DNA of 64,000 nt from Anthropogastromicrobium aceti (GTDB lineage: Bacteria; Bacillota; Clostridia; Lachnospirales; Lachnospiraceae): NCBI RefSeq assembly GCF_025567095.1, contig NZ_JAOQJH010000001.1; one strand, given 5' to 3'. Made by a program: the position numbers and the translations under genes. Each line of letters opens with the position of its first letter. Position 1 is the stretch's first letter. Under the pieces are notes generated by a model that saw only the letters and a program-made list of their open reading frames with translations, did no database searches and was not told the DNA's origin. Of the stretch, positions 19,240 through 28,051 are shown one piece after another.

Positions 19240-19295
19240 AACAGTACAAAAGAGAAGATAGGGTCAAGGCCCACTTCTTTTAGTGCTGTTTTTTT
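19240..19295 (+). terminator. Terminator after CoA-transferase gene
   Basis: A long imperfect hairpin (AACAGTACAAAAGAGAAG with CTTCTTTTAGTGCTGTT; inner GGGTC/GGCCC-type core) ends in a run of seven T residues. Confidence 0.7.
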
Positions 19296-19321
19296 GCAAT
19301 TAGAGAACAAAAGGAGAAGCT

Positions 19322-20455
19322 ATGAAATTGATACATATTTCTGATCTGCATCTTGGAAAGCGGATCAATGAATTTTCAATGCTGGAGGATCAGCGTTATA
19401 TTTTGGAGCAGGTAGTCAAAATTTGCGTAGAAGAGCATGCAGACGCACTCCTTTTGGCGGGAGATATTTATGACAGACCTATTCCACCGACTGAGGCTGT
19501 TATGATGTTAGACTGGTTTTTTAATGCACTTGCAGCGCAAAAAATTAAAGTATGTGCTGTCAGCGGCAATCATGATTCAATGGAGCGCATTGCGTTTGGT
19601 GCAGGGCTGATGAAGCAATCAGGCGTGTACTTGTCTACAGTATATGATGGCAGTACACAGAAGGTTACATTGACAGATGAATTTGGAGAAGCACAAGTTT
19701 ACCTTTTGCCATTTGTTCGTCCGTCTATTGTGCGCCGTGCACTGGGACAAGAGGAAATTGAGTCATATCAGGATGCAGTTTTTGCGGCAGTAAACCATAT
19801 GGATATTGATACGAAAAAGCGAAATATTTTGGTGGCACATCAATTTGTTACAGGTGCAGGCCGCTGTGATTCGGAGGATATTGTTGTTGGCGGAGTTGAT
19901 AATATAGATGCATCTATCTTTGAAGCATTTGATTATGCGGCACTTGGTCATATTCATAGTCCGCAGAATATAAAAGAAAATGTGCGTTATTGCGGAACTT
20001 TATTAAAATATTCAGTTTCCGAGGCAGGACAGGAAAAATCAGTTACTGTTATCGAGATGGGAAAAAAGAATGATATTGTTGTTCGCACAATTCCATTAAT
20101 TCCAAAGCATGATCTTAGGGCAATTCATGGCTCTTATATGGAAGTGACAGCGCGCACATTTTATCAGGGGACAGCTACGGATGATTATGTGCAGATTACG
20201 CTGACAGATGAGGAAGATATTCCAGATGGAATGCAGAAGCTTCGCACTATCTATCCAAATCTTCTTGGTCTTTCTTATGACAATCTAAGAACAAGAACGC
20301 AGCAGACAATAGATTTTGACAATAAGATTAAGCAAAAGAGTGAGAAACAGCTGTTTGAAGAACTTTACGAAAAGCAGAACAATCAGCCAATGAGTATAGA
20401 ACAAAAACAATTTGTAACAGAGCTGTTTACGCGATTACAGGAGGACAAATCATGA
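19322..20455 (+). CDS. sbcD: Exonuclease subunit SbcD
   Basis: A 377-residue Mre11-type calcineurin-like phosphoesterase. The metal-binding motifs are ISDLHLGKR (residues 5-13), LLAGDIYDR, VSGNHDS, VAHQFV and LGHIHSPQ, in the standard order. With SbcC it forms the nuclease that opens hairpins and processes double-strand ends during recombination and repair. AAAGGAG precedes the ATG. Its last four bases overlap sbcC, the usual coupled arrangement. Confidence 0.96.
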   Translation: MKLIHISDLHLGKRINEFSMLEDQRYILEQVVKICVEEHADALLLAGDIYDRPIPPTEAVMMLDWFFNALAAQKIKVCAVSGNHDSMERIAFGAGLMKQSGVYLSTVYDGSTQKVTLTDEFGEAQVYLLPFVRPSIVRRALGQEEIESYQDAVFAAVNHMDIDTKKRNILVAHQFVTGAGRCDSEDIVVGGVDNIDASIFEAFDYAALGHIHSPQNIKENVRYCGTLLKYSVSEAGQEKSVTVIEMGKKNDIVVRTIPLIPKHDLRAIHGSYMEVTARTFYQGTATDDYVQITLTDEEDIPDGMQKLRTIYPNLLGLSYDNLRTRTQQTIDFDNKIKQKSEKQLFEELYEKQNNQPMSIEQKQFVTELFTRLQEDKS

Positions 20456-23400
20456 GACCACAAGTGTTAACAGTCAGTGCGTTTGGACCATATGCAGGAG
20501 AGATAACGATTGATTTTGAACGTCTGGGGACGCAGGGACTTTATCTGATTACTGGAGATACTGGAGCAGGAAAAACAAGCATTTTTGATGCTATCACATT
20601 TGCACTATATGGAGAAGCCAGCGGTGAAGTGCGTGATCCGCAGATGTTTCGCAGCAAATATGCGAAAGCAGAGATAAAAACATATGTAGAGCTCACCTTT
20701 TGCTATAGGGGAGAGAAGTATCGCGTAAAAAGAAATCCAGAGTATCAGCGACCTAAGGGAAGAGGAACAGGCTTGACACTTCAAAAGGCAGAGGCAGAGC
20801 TTGAATATTTGTCAGATTCGAGCAGACCGATTGTGTCAAAGTCTAAGGATGTCACAAAAGCTGTAACCGAAATTTTAGGCCTGGATTATCGCCAATTTAC
20901 GCAGATTGTTATGATTGCCCAGGGAGATTTTCAAAAGCTTCTTTTTGCTGACACGGCGACTAGAAAAGAAATTTTTAGACGAATATTTCATACAGAAAAA
21001 TTTCAGCAGCTTCAGGATGCTCTTAAGGCAGAACTTAGCCGACAAAAAGAAGCATATGAGGATCTGCGAAAAGGCATTAGTCAGGAACTCAGCATGGCAG
21101 TCTGCCCTAATGGTGCTATTGAAGAGCCTGAATGGAACATATTAAAGAAAAATGGCTTTGACGGTCAGACACTTCGGGCAATTGAGTTAATTGAAGGATT
21201 TTTGTCAGCAGGGGAAGAAAAGTATCAGATGCTCAAAAAAGAGGAGGAAGAACTTTCATGCAAACAGCGTACACTTGCTGTTTATGAAGAAAAGCTTCAG
21301 AGGTATAAAGAAAGTTGTGAGAGTGTCAAGGAAAAAGAAAAACGATTAGAAACTTTGCTGCCAAAGGTGATAAAGGCACAGGAGTTTTTTAATGAGCAGG
21401 TTAACAAACAGCCAAGACAAAAAGAGCTAGAAGCAAAAAAACATCGTCTGCAGCAGGATAAGCAGTTGTGCGAGGCAGTTCAATCAGAAGAAAAACAGCT
21501 TATACAAGTAAAAAATGAGCTTAAGGAGAAAGAAGAAAAACAATGCAGACAGTCTGAGGAAAGAAAAAAGCAGACACAGTGTATAGAAGAAATGAATCGT
21601 CAGCTAGAACTATTAAAGGATTGTGAGGTGGCATATTCTCAGGCACTTTTGCAAATGAAGCAGATTGAAAAGCAAAAAAATGAGTGGGAAGAGATTCAAA
21701 AGCAAAAATTAGAAGCGGAAGGGACAATTTGTGAATTGAAGCAGTCTATTCAGTCTGTCTTTGATCAGAGAAAACAGCAAGAAGAACAGATAAAGGCTTG
21801 TGAAGTTGAGATAGAAAAGCTGTCTGACGCAGGAAGAGAGGAACAGCGCTGTCAAAGTTTGGTAGAGGATAGAAAACATCAGCTTGAGCAGTATCAGACA
21901 AGCTATGCAGAGTATAAAAGTACATGCGGCTGTCAAAAAAAGAAGGAGCAGTCAATCATTCAGCAAAAAGAGCAGCTTGATAAGCTTAATGAGATGATAC
22001 AGAAAAAAGAGCAACTTTGTGAAGAACTTAAAGACTGCGATGTACTTTTGGAACAGAAAAAAGCACAGATAAAGGAGAATGACTATCGACTTGAGGAACT
22101 TACTAAATTTGAAAAACAGCTGAAAGAAGAAAAAGAGCAGGAGCGTATACATACAGAGCTTCAAAAAAAGTGTAAAATTTATATAGCGTCATATGAAAGC
22201 TGCCAGTCAGAGTGGAAGCAGGCATGGACATGTTATCTGAATGCGCAGGCAGGAATTTTAGCCGAAGGACTTGAAGAGGGCAAGCCTTGTCCAGTGTGCG
22301 GTTCTGTGCATCATCCTGTTCTGGCAGTAAAGAATTTACAGACAGTGAGCCGTGAAGAACTTGATGAAATGCAAAAGAAAACAGATGAAGCACAAAGAAA
22401 AGCAGAAAAGGCAAGTGCCGCGGCACAAGCAAGTTACGCTCAGCTTCAAAAGCTGCGCCAGACTATGTTTGATGAAATTACAAAATGGCTTAAAGGTGAA
22501 GAAGTAATATTTGAATCAATTAAGACATGTGATCAGGCAGAAGAATTACTAAAGAAAAGCTTCAAACAGCTATGTCAAAAAAAAGAACAGTTTTTGACAC
22601 AAAAGACAAGCTTAGAACAACAAAGCACGACGTATCATTGCCTAACAACAGAACTTGTAAATGCTAAAGAAAAACAGCAGTTTGCTGTCAGCCAGCTTCA
22701 AAAGGAAAAAGAAAATTATGCAGTGCTGACCGATAAGGCGGCGAGCATGAAAAAGTCGCTTGATCAGATTGCAGCTGATAAAAATGAGACAGAAAAGGAA
22801 ATATTTTTGACGAAACAATTGCAGCAGGCAAAGGAGGCGCTTTTGCAGGCGGGCAAGAAGATTTCATATGCAAGATCATTAAGAGAAAAAGAAGATGAGC
22901 TTAAGAAAAACAAAGAAAATTTGCTGCAAAAAGAGCAGGAGCAAAGGACAAACCTTGATGGTATGCTAGGAAAGCTTGATATTACAAAAGTCCAAATTGA
23001 AAAGCTCAAGAAAGAGGTAGAAAGTGATTTTGCGATTGCCAAATTGTATGAGGATAAAAAAGAGCAGGTAAACAGGCTTAGGGCAGAGGCAGAAAAGAAA
23101 GATCTGATGCAAAAAGAACTTTTGCAGGAACAGACAAAAAAAGAAAAAGCAGATGAGGCATTTCGTCAGCTAGAGCTTTTAATTGCAGAGGAGCGAGCCA
23201 CAAATCAGGAGCGAGAAAACAGTCTGAGACAAAAATATGATTCTTTGCAGGCACATAATGTGCAGTGGGATGGTCAAAGCGCACAAGAGCTTTGTTTATG
23301 TTTGCAAGAGCAAATGAAACGAATCGAGAGCGAGCAGCAGCAAATTGAGCAGGTATATCAGGCAGCACAAAAAGAGATGCACAGCCTGAAGGCAGATGAG

Positions 23401-24198
23401 CAAATCTTAAGAAACAGCATAGAGGAGGGGAAAAAGCAGATTCTTTCGATACTAGAAGACAATGGCGGTACAATGCCAGATGAAGAACTGGTAAAAAAAG
23501 AACAGGAGGAATTGTCGATTAAAAAAGAGATAACTTCACAGGAATGTCGGACTTGGTTTGCCGAGAATGAGAAGAATCGTGCTGTACTTCTTGGCGTTAA
23601 GAAACACCAGACAGTAATGCAGGAAACAGAGAAAAAATATGTTTGGGTACGTGAACTCTCAAACACAGCAAACGGTCAGGTTACTGGAAAGCCTAAAATT
23701 GAGCTTGAAACATATGTTCAGATGGCTTATTTCGAGCGCATACTGCGCCGGGCAAATGTGCGTTTAATGACGATGAGTCAGGGACAGTATGAGTTAAAGC
23801 GTCGTGAGGATGCCGAAAATAAAAAAGAAAAAGCAGGACTTGATTTAAATGTTATCGATCATTACAATGGAAGTGAGCGAAGTGTACGGACACTTTCGGG
23901 CGGCGAGAGCTTTCAGGCAGCTTTGTCCCTTGCACTTGGTCTTTCAGATGAGATACAGTCAATAGCAGGTGGCATTCAGATTGATACGATGTTTGTGGAT
24001 GAGGGATTTGGCTCATTAGATGAGGCAGCACTTTCGCAGGCATTAAAAGCACTTGCAAATCTGGCAGACAAAAATCGTATGGTTGGCATCATTTCACATG
24101 TGGCAGAGCTAAAGGATTCTATTAACAAAAAGATTCTTGTCACAAAGACGATGGGAACAGACGGTCCTGGCAGCTATATAAAAATTGAAACAAATTAA
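20452..24198 (+). CDS. sbcC: Exonuclease subunit SbcC (SMC-like ATPase)
   Basis: A 1248-residue Rad50-type ATPase. The Walker A motif GDTGAGKTS is near residue 37, with a long coiled coil on both sides of the zinc hook CPVCGS (about residue 615). The ABC signature LSGGESFQAALSLALG and the Walker B VDEGFGSLDEA are at the C terminus. It powers the SbcD nuclease and tethers DNA ends. The coding sequence is extremely rich in Lys, Glu and Gln, as expected for coiled coils. It overlaps sbcD by four bases (ATGA). Confidence 0.96.
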   Translation: MRPQVLTVSAFGPYAGEITIDFERLGTQGLYLITGDTGAGKTSIFDAITFALYGEASGEVRDPQMFRSKYAKAEIKTYVELTFCYRGEKYRVKRNPEYQRPKGRGTGLTLQKAEAELEYLSDSSRPIVSKSKDVTKAVTEILGLDYRQFTQIVMIAQGDFQKLLFADTATRKEIFRRIFHTEKFQQLQDALKAELSRQKEAYEDLRKGISQELSMAVCPNGAIEEPEWNILKKNGFDGQTLRAIELIEGFLSAGEEKYQMLKKEEEELSCKQRTLAVYEEKLQRYKESCESVKEKEKRLETLLPKVIKAQEFFNEQVNKQPRQKELEAKKHRLQQDKQLCEAVQSEEKQLIQVKNELKEKEEKQCRQSEERKKQTQCIEEMNRQLELLKDCEVAYSQALLQMKQIEKQKNEWEEIQKQKLEAEGTICELKQSIQSVFDQRKQQEEQIKACEVEIEKLSDAGREEQRCQSLVEDRKHQLEQYQTSYAEYKSTCGCQKKKEQSIIQQKEQLDKLNEMIQKKEQLCEELKDCDVLLEQKKAQIKENDYRLEELTKFEKQLKEEKEQERIHTELQKKCKIYIASYESCQSEWKQAWTCYLNAQAGILAEGLEEGKPCPVCGSVHHPVLAVKNLQTVSREELDEMQKKTDEAQRKAEKASAAAQASYAQLQKLRQTMFDEITKWLKGEEVIFESIKTCDQAEELLKKSFKQLCQKKEQFLTQKTSLEQQSTTYHCLTTELVNAKEKQQFAVSQLQKEKENYAVLTDKAASMKKSLDQIAADKNETEKEIFLTKQLQQAKEALLQAGKKISYARSLREKEDELKKNKENLLQKEQEQRTNLDGMLGKLDITKVQIEKLKKEVESDFAIAKLYEDKKEQVNRLRAEAEKKDLMQKELLQEQTKKEKADEAFRQLELLIAEERATNQERENSLRQKYDSLQAHNVQWDGQSAQELCLCLQEQMKRIESEQQQIEQVYQAAQKEMHSLKADEQILRNSIEEGKKQILSILEDNGGTMPDEELVKKEQEELSIKKEITSQECRTWFAENEKNRAVLLGVKKHQTVMQETEKKYVWVRELSNTANGQVTGKPKIELETYVQMAYFERILRRANVRLMTMSQGQYELKRREDAENKKEKAGLDLNVIDHYNGSERSVRTLSGGESFQAALSLALGLSDEIQSIAGGIQIDTMFVDEGFGSLDEAALSQALKALANLADKNRMVGIISHVAELKDSINKKILVTKTMGTDGPGSYIKIETN

Positions 24199-24237
24199 AA
24201 TTATAAAATATAGAAAATGAAAGGACGGAAAAGAAGA

Positions 24238-25308
24238 ATGAATGGACTGCAAAAAGAAATTGAAAATAGACACCTTCCAGAGCTGATGCGTTTGGAGAAT
24301 GGAGATGCGGTAACAAACTATGAGGATTGGAAGCTTCGTCGGGAAGAAATTAAAAAGCTATTGTGTCATGAATATATGGGAGTAACACCAGAAAATATCA
24401 AATCTGCATTTGAATGTGTGGGTGTGGATGAAGATGCATATGGTGGAAAGGCAACTGAAAAAACAATAAAAGTTCAGTTAGCAAATAATAATGACGCATA
24501 CGAGTTTATATTTAAATTGATTTTGCCAAAAGCAGTAAAGGAAAAGATACCTGCATTTCTTCATCTGCAGTTTAATGAACTTGTGGCTGGAGGCTTGGGT
24601 GAAGAAATAATAGATAACGGATATGCAATTGTGCACGTATGTTATCAGGATATTGATCCAGATGACAGTAAGGAGAGCTTTTTAGGTGTAAGCCGCTTTG
24701 AAAAAGATTGGATTAATAAAGATCGTTGGGGTAAGATTGCAGTTTGGGCATTTGGAGCAAGCAAAATAATGGATTATTTACAGACTGTAGTACAGCTTGA
24801 TCATGCCCGCATTGCAGTAATAGGTCATTCACGTCTGGCGCTGACAGCCCTATGGTGTGCTGCGATGGATGAGCGTTTTTCTCTTGCTGTGGCTGGAAAT
24901 TCAGGAAGTCTTTACCGTGGCAGTCAGGCAGAAAGTTTTCGTGATCTGTCACGTGAATATACACGTTACTGGTTTTGCCCGAATTTGTTTCGTGATGATC
25001 GTGATGCAAATGATTTGCCATTTGACATGCATTTTTTAATTGCACTTATTGCACCTCGATATGTTTTCCTGACAGGAGCTACGCGCGATCTCTGGGCAGA
25101 TGCGCATTCTGAGGTACTAAGCGGACTTGCTGCCAGTCCAGCTTTTGAAATATTAGGACAGAAAGGACTGATTTGCCCAGATGAAATATTGCCAGATACC
25201 TTATATGATGAAGGAAATATTTCATTTTTCCTTCGCGCAGGTACACATTATCTGGGACGTGATGACTGGCATGCGGTAATGAAGTATCGAGAAGAAAAAA
25301 ATATATAA
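24238..25308 (+). CDS. Alpha/beta hydrolase, CE15 (glucuronoyl esterase)-like
   Basis: A 356-residue alpha/beta hydrolase. The nucleophile elbow GHSRL (Ser near residue 198) is followed by ALWCAAMDERFSLAVAGNSG, the pattern of CE15-like glucuronoyl/acetylxylan esterases, which carry GHSR-type elbows. A likely catalytic histidine is in RAGTHYLGRDDW at the C terminus. There is no signal peptide, so it would act on imported glycans. The ATG at 24238 is chosen because purine-rich AAAGGACGG lies upstream; an earlier ATG at 24217 lacks one. It follows sbcC by about 40 bases. No other hemicellulose gene is next to it. Confidence 0.75.
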   Translation: MNGLQKEIENRHLPELMRLENGDAVTNYEDWKLRREEIKKLLCHEYMGVTPENIKSAFECVGVDEDAYGGKATEKTIKVQLANNNDAYEFIFKLILPKAVKEKIPAFLHLQFNELVAGGLGEEIIDNGYAIVHVCYQDIDPDDSKESFLGVSRFEKDWINKDRWGKIAVWAFGASKIMDYLQTVVQLDHARIAVIGHSRLALTALWCAAMDERFSLAVAGNSGSLYRGSQAESFRDLSREYTRYWFCPNLFRDDRDANDLPFDMHFLIALIAPRYVFLTGATRDLWADAHSEVLSGLAASPAFEILGQKGLICPDEILPDTLYDEGNISFFLRAGTHYLGRDDWHAVMKYREEKNI

Positions 25309-25338
25309 AATCATAATGACAATAAGTAAAACAAAAAG

Positions 25339-25378
25339 TGCCGTTAATCTAAGCTGAAGAAGCTTTGGATTAGCGGCA
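25339..25378 (+). terminator. Hairpin after the CE15-like gene, weak terminator
   Basis: TGCCGTTAATC pairs with GATTAGCGGCA (one G-U pair), with a further AAGC/GCTT inner stem. It lacks a good T tract (ATTATAAT follows), so termination is uncertain. The rest of the 188-bp gap holds the promoter described next. Confidence 0.45.
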
Positions 25379-25425
25379 TTATAATGCAGAAAATTTTAAA
25401 TTTCCTCAAAATCTTATTTTAGGGC

Positions 25426-25461
25426 TTGAATTATATTTATATGTATACTATAATATACATA
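25426..25461 (+). promoter_or_regulatory. Promoter of MoxR-VWA island with palindrome on -10 box
   Basis: TTGAAT at 25426-25431, 17-bp spacer, TATAAT at 25449-25454. The -10 box is enclosed by a perfect inverted repeat, ATGTATA at 25441-25447 and TATACAT at 25454-25460. Such a position suits a repressor, though none is encoded next to it. The ATG of the first gene is about 40 bases downstream. Confidence 0.65.
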
Positions 25462-25496
25462 AATATATAATATTACATGAAGTGGAGGAAAATGCA

Positions 25497-26372
25497 ATGT
25501 TAGAAATTGGAAACAAACTCAGAGAAAATGGGTATCTCTCAAATTTGTACATTAATTTTGCTGTAATGAGCGCGATAAACGGGGTTCCGCTTCTAGTAGA
25601 AGGTGATCCAGGCGTTGGAAAAACGTCACTTGCCTATGCTACGGCGAAGATGCTTGATTTGGAGCTTCTGCGTGTTCAGTTCTACGATGGTCTGTCTTAT
25701 GATAAGATTCTGTACGACTATGACTACCAGAAACAGCTACTGACGATTCAGGCGATCCAGGGAACGATTAAGGAATCACTTGCAGGAAAAGACTTGCAGG
25801 AATCGCTGGACGCAGCAGGTAAAATCAATTTTTATGGACGTGATTTTTTAATTGAACGCCCAATCTTAAAGGCAATTAGCGGAAAGAAACGCTATGTCCT
25901 CTTGTTAGACGAAGCGGAAAAAGCATCAGAGGAGATAGAATACACGCTGCTTGAAGTGCTGGAGAATTTCAGCATTTCAATTCCGCAGTATGGTACCGTG
26001 ACCTGTCCAGAAGAGATGCGTCCAATCGTATTTCTCACATCTAACCGCTACAGAGATCTGTCGCAGGCATTGAAACGTCGCTGCAACTATCTTTACATTA
26101 AACAAAAAACAGCCGAAGAGTTGAAAGAAATCCTTCAAATGCAGAGCAGCATTGACCCGAAAGTTGCAGAATCGGTAGCAAATTGTGCAAAACAGATTCG
26201 CTCTTTGCCGTTAAAACAGCAGCCTTCCATTTCAGAACTGAGTGAGTGGGCAAAGTATTTGTCTATGTTGAATAGTGATGAACTTGAGGAAGAAACGCTT
26301 AAAGCGTCTCTCTGTATGATTGCGAAAAACAAGGAAGACCGTCAGACTATGGAAAATGCAAAACTGTTCTAA
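25497..26372 (+). CDS. MoxR-family AAA+ ATPase, CoxD-like
   Basis: A 291-residue AAA+ protein. Walker A is GDPGVGKT (residues 36-43), Walker B is LLLDEAEKA (about 135-143), sensor 1 is the Asn of TSNRYRDL (about 183), and an arginine finger pair RR is at 194-195. It resembles CoxD, the MoxR-branch ATPase that works with the VWA protein CoxE, and more distantly E. coli RavA. Such ATPases remodel or insert cofactors into target proteins. The ATG at 25497 sits eight bases after GGAGGA; an upstream GTG at 25482 overlaps that site. The VWA gene begins 12 bases after the stop, and one promoter appears to serve the three-gene set. Confidence 0.9.
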   Translation: MLEIGNKLRENGYLSNLYINFAVMSAINGVPLLVEGDPGVGKTSLAYATAKMLDLELLRVQFYDGLSYDKILYDYDYQKQLLTIQAIQGTIKESLAGKDLQESLDAAGKINFYGRDFLIERPILKAISGKKRYVLLLDEAEKASEEIEYTLLEVLENFSISIPQYGTVTCPEEMRPIVFLTSNRYRDLSQALKRRCNYLYIKQKTAEELKEILQMQSSIDPKVAESVANCAKQIRSLPLKQQPSISELSEWAKYLSMLNSDELEEETLKASLCMIAKNKEDRQTMENAKLF

Positions 26373-26384
26373 TGGAGGAATGCA

Positions 26385-28022
26385 ATGCAAAAAGATATTC
26401 TTGATTTTCTTTCGGAATTTGCTGTTTTTCTCCAAGACCATAAATTTGCAGTTTCTGAGAGTGCACTTGCACATCTGCTAAGATCAGTGGAAGCAGCCAG
26501 AGTGGATATCACAGAGGAAGATGAAATGTTGGCCGCACTTTCTGTCTGCCTGGCAAAGACAGGCGAGCAGGTAGCAAAGATGAAAGCGTTGTTTCGAGAG
26601 TTTCTGAGCAAAAAAACAATCCCGCAAAGAGAGAAACAAAAGGAAAAAGAGAAGCAGGAGAAACGAAAAGAACTGGACTTATTTGTGTCTGACGCTCAAA
26701 AACAGCTGGAGAATTTGAAAAAACAAAAAGAACAGATTCGAAAGAATATAATTCAAAAGGCATATGAGAATGAGCCGAAACCAAAGGTAAGCAGAAAAAC
26801 ACAGACACAGTTAAAGAAATTGTCGGAAACAAAAACAAAGTCTCAAAAGCAGATAGAACAAGCTAAAAAAATGCTTTTAGGTGATGCACCATGGGATGAG
26901 AAACAGGCAGGTTGCTTATATCAGACATTGATAAAGCAGGCAGAGAAAAGTCTGTACGATGGAGATTTGGAACAGGCAGACGCAATGATGGATATCAGTA
27001 AGGAACTAAGTTCTGCTATCACAAAAAGGCAAAAGAATACGGCTGAGTTGGAGTCTGCAATCAGTCAGGCACAAGAAGAAACGGACCAGCAAATCAAAAA
27101 GCTGCAGCGTCAGATGAAGGATGAACAGCGACGCTATGAGGACACGTGCAGAGAACTGGATCGTGCCTTTGAACAAATGAAAAGAGGCATGGATAGTTCC
27201 AATGATTCGCTAACAATTAAGCCGTCTTCCGTGATCCATCGTGCAGATTTCATCGACGGCGGAAGCATACAAACGATGAATGCAGAGTTTGTGAGACTTA
27301 GCGAGAAGCCGTTTAAAAAGCTGACAGAAGCAGAAAAAAATCAAATGCGCGAATACCTGCGCCAGAATCTTCTGGCATTTAAGACGCGTATGACCAGAAA
27401 TATTAACAGCAAAAGGCGATTGTCTCTGAATCTGGAGGAGACAATGCGAGAGTCTATTCGCACCTGCGGACAGCCCATCAACCTTATATATAAGCAGCCA
27501 CGGCGCAGCAAGGCCGATCTGGTTCTCATTTTGGATGTGTCCGGTTCCTGCAAGGATGCCTCGGAGATGATGCTCACCTTCATAGGGCTTTTGAAAGAGG
27601 TCTTTCCACGAGGATGCAGTGCATTTGCTTTTGTCAATTCTCTTTATGATATTTCAAGGGTTTACGATACGGAAGATGTTGATAATGCTGCAAAACAGAT
27701 TCTTACGATGATTCCGCGCAGCGGGCAGTACTCAAACTATGAGCGACCATTGCGGAGTATGTGGAAAGAGTACCGCAATCGCATCAGCAAGGATAGCATG
27801 ATCATCTTTATTGGCGATGCAAGAAACAACAAAAACGATGCCGGGGAGAATTATATAAAAAACATCTGCCGAAAGGCGAAATGTGCGTATTGGTTAAATA
27901 CGGATGATCGTAAAAAGTGGGATCAGGGCGATTCCATTGCCTCTGTATATGGACACTATGCAGCGATGTATGAGATAAGGAATATCCGACAATTACTGGG
28001 ATTTCTTTCTGAAATGAAGTAA
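26385..28022 (+). CDS. VWA-domain protein, CoxE/ViaA-like, with coiled coil
   Basis: A 545-residue protein. Residues 1-75 are helical. A Lys/Glu-rich coiled coil runs from about 78 to 165, a second helical stretch from about 215 to 265, and a VWA domain from about 377 to the end. The MIDAS DxSxS is DVSGS (Asp384), and the later GDARNN (Asp478), YWLN and GDS elements match CoxE-type VWA proteins. It is expected to bind the adjacent MoxR ATPase as an adaptor. CoxE proteins usually lack so long a coiled coil. Hand counts over three 60-base lines in the VWA-coding part give about 48-53% G+C, against about 40% in a neighbouring gene, which may indicate transfer. Confidence 0.88.
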   Translation: MQKDILDFLSEFAVFLQDHKFAVSESALAHLLRSVEAARVDITEEDEMLAALSVCLAKTGEQVAKMKALFREFLSKKTIPQREKQKEKEKQEKRKELDLFVSDAQKQLENLKKQKEQIRKNIIQKAYENEPKPKVSRKTQTQLKKLSETKTKSQKQIEQAKKMLLGDAPWDEKQAGCLYQTLIKQAEKSLYDGDLEQADAMMDISKELSSAITKRQKNTAELESAISQAQEETDQQIKKLQRQMKDEQRRYEDTCRELDRAFEQMKRGMDSSNDSLTIKPSSVIHRADFIDGGSIQTMNAEFVRLSEKPFKKLTEAEKNQMREYLRQNLLAFKTRMTRNINSKRRLSLNLEETMRESIRTCGQPINLIYKQPRRSKADLVLILDVSGSCKDASEMMLTFIGLLKEVFPRGCSAFAFVNSLYDISRVYDTEDVDNAAKQILTMIPRSGQYSNYERPLRSMWKEYRNRISKDSMIIFIGDARNNKNDAGENYIKNICRKAKCAYWLNTDDRKKWDQGDSIASVYGHYAAMYEIRNIRQLLGFLSEMK

Positions 28023-28051
28023 TTGCCTGGTCAATAAGAGAAGAAAGGAGG

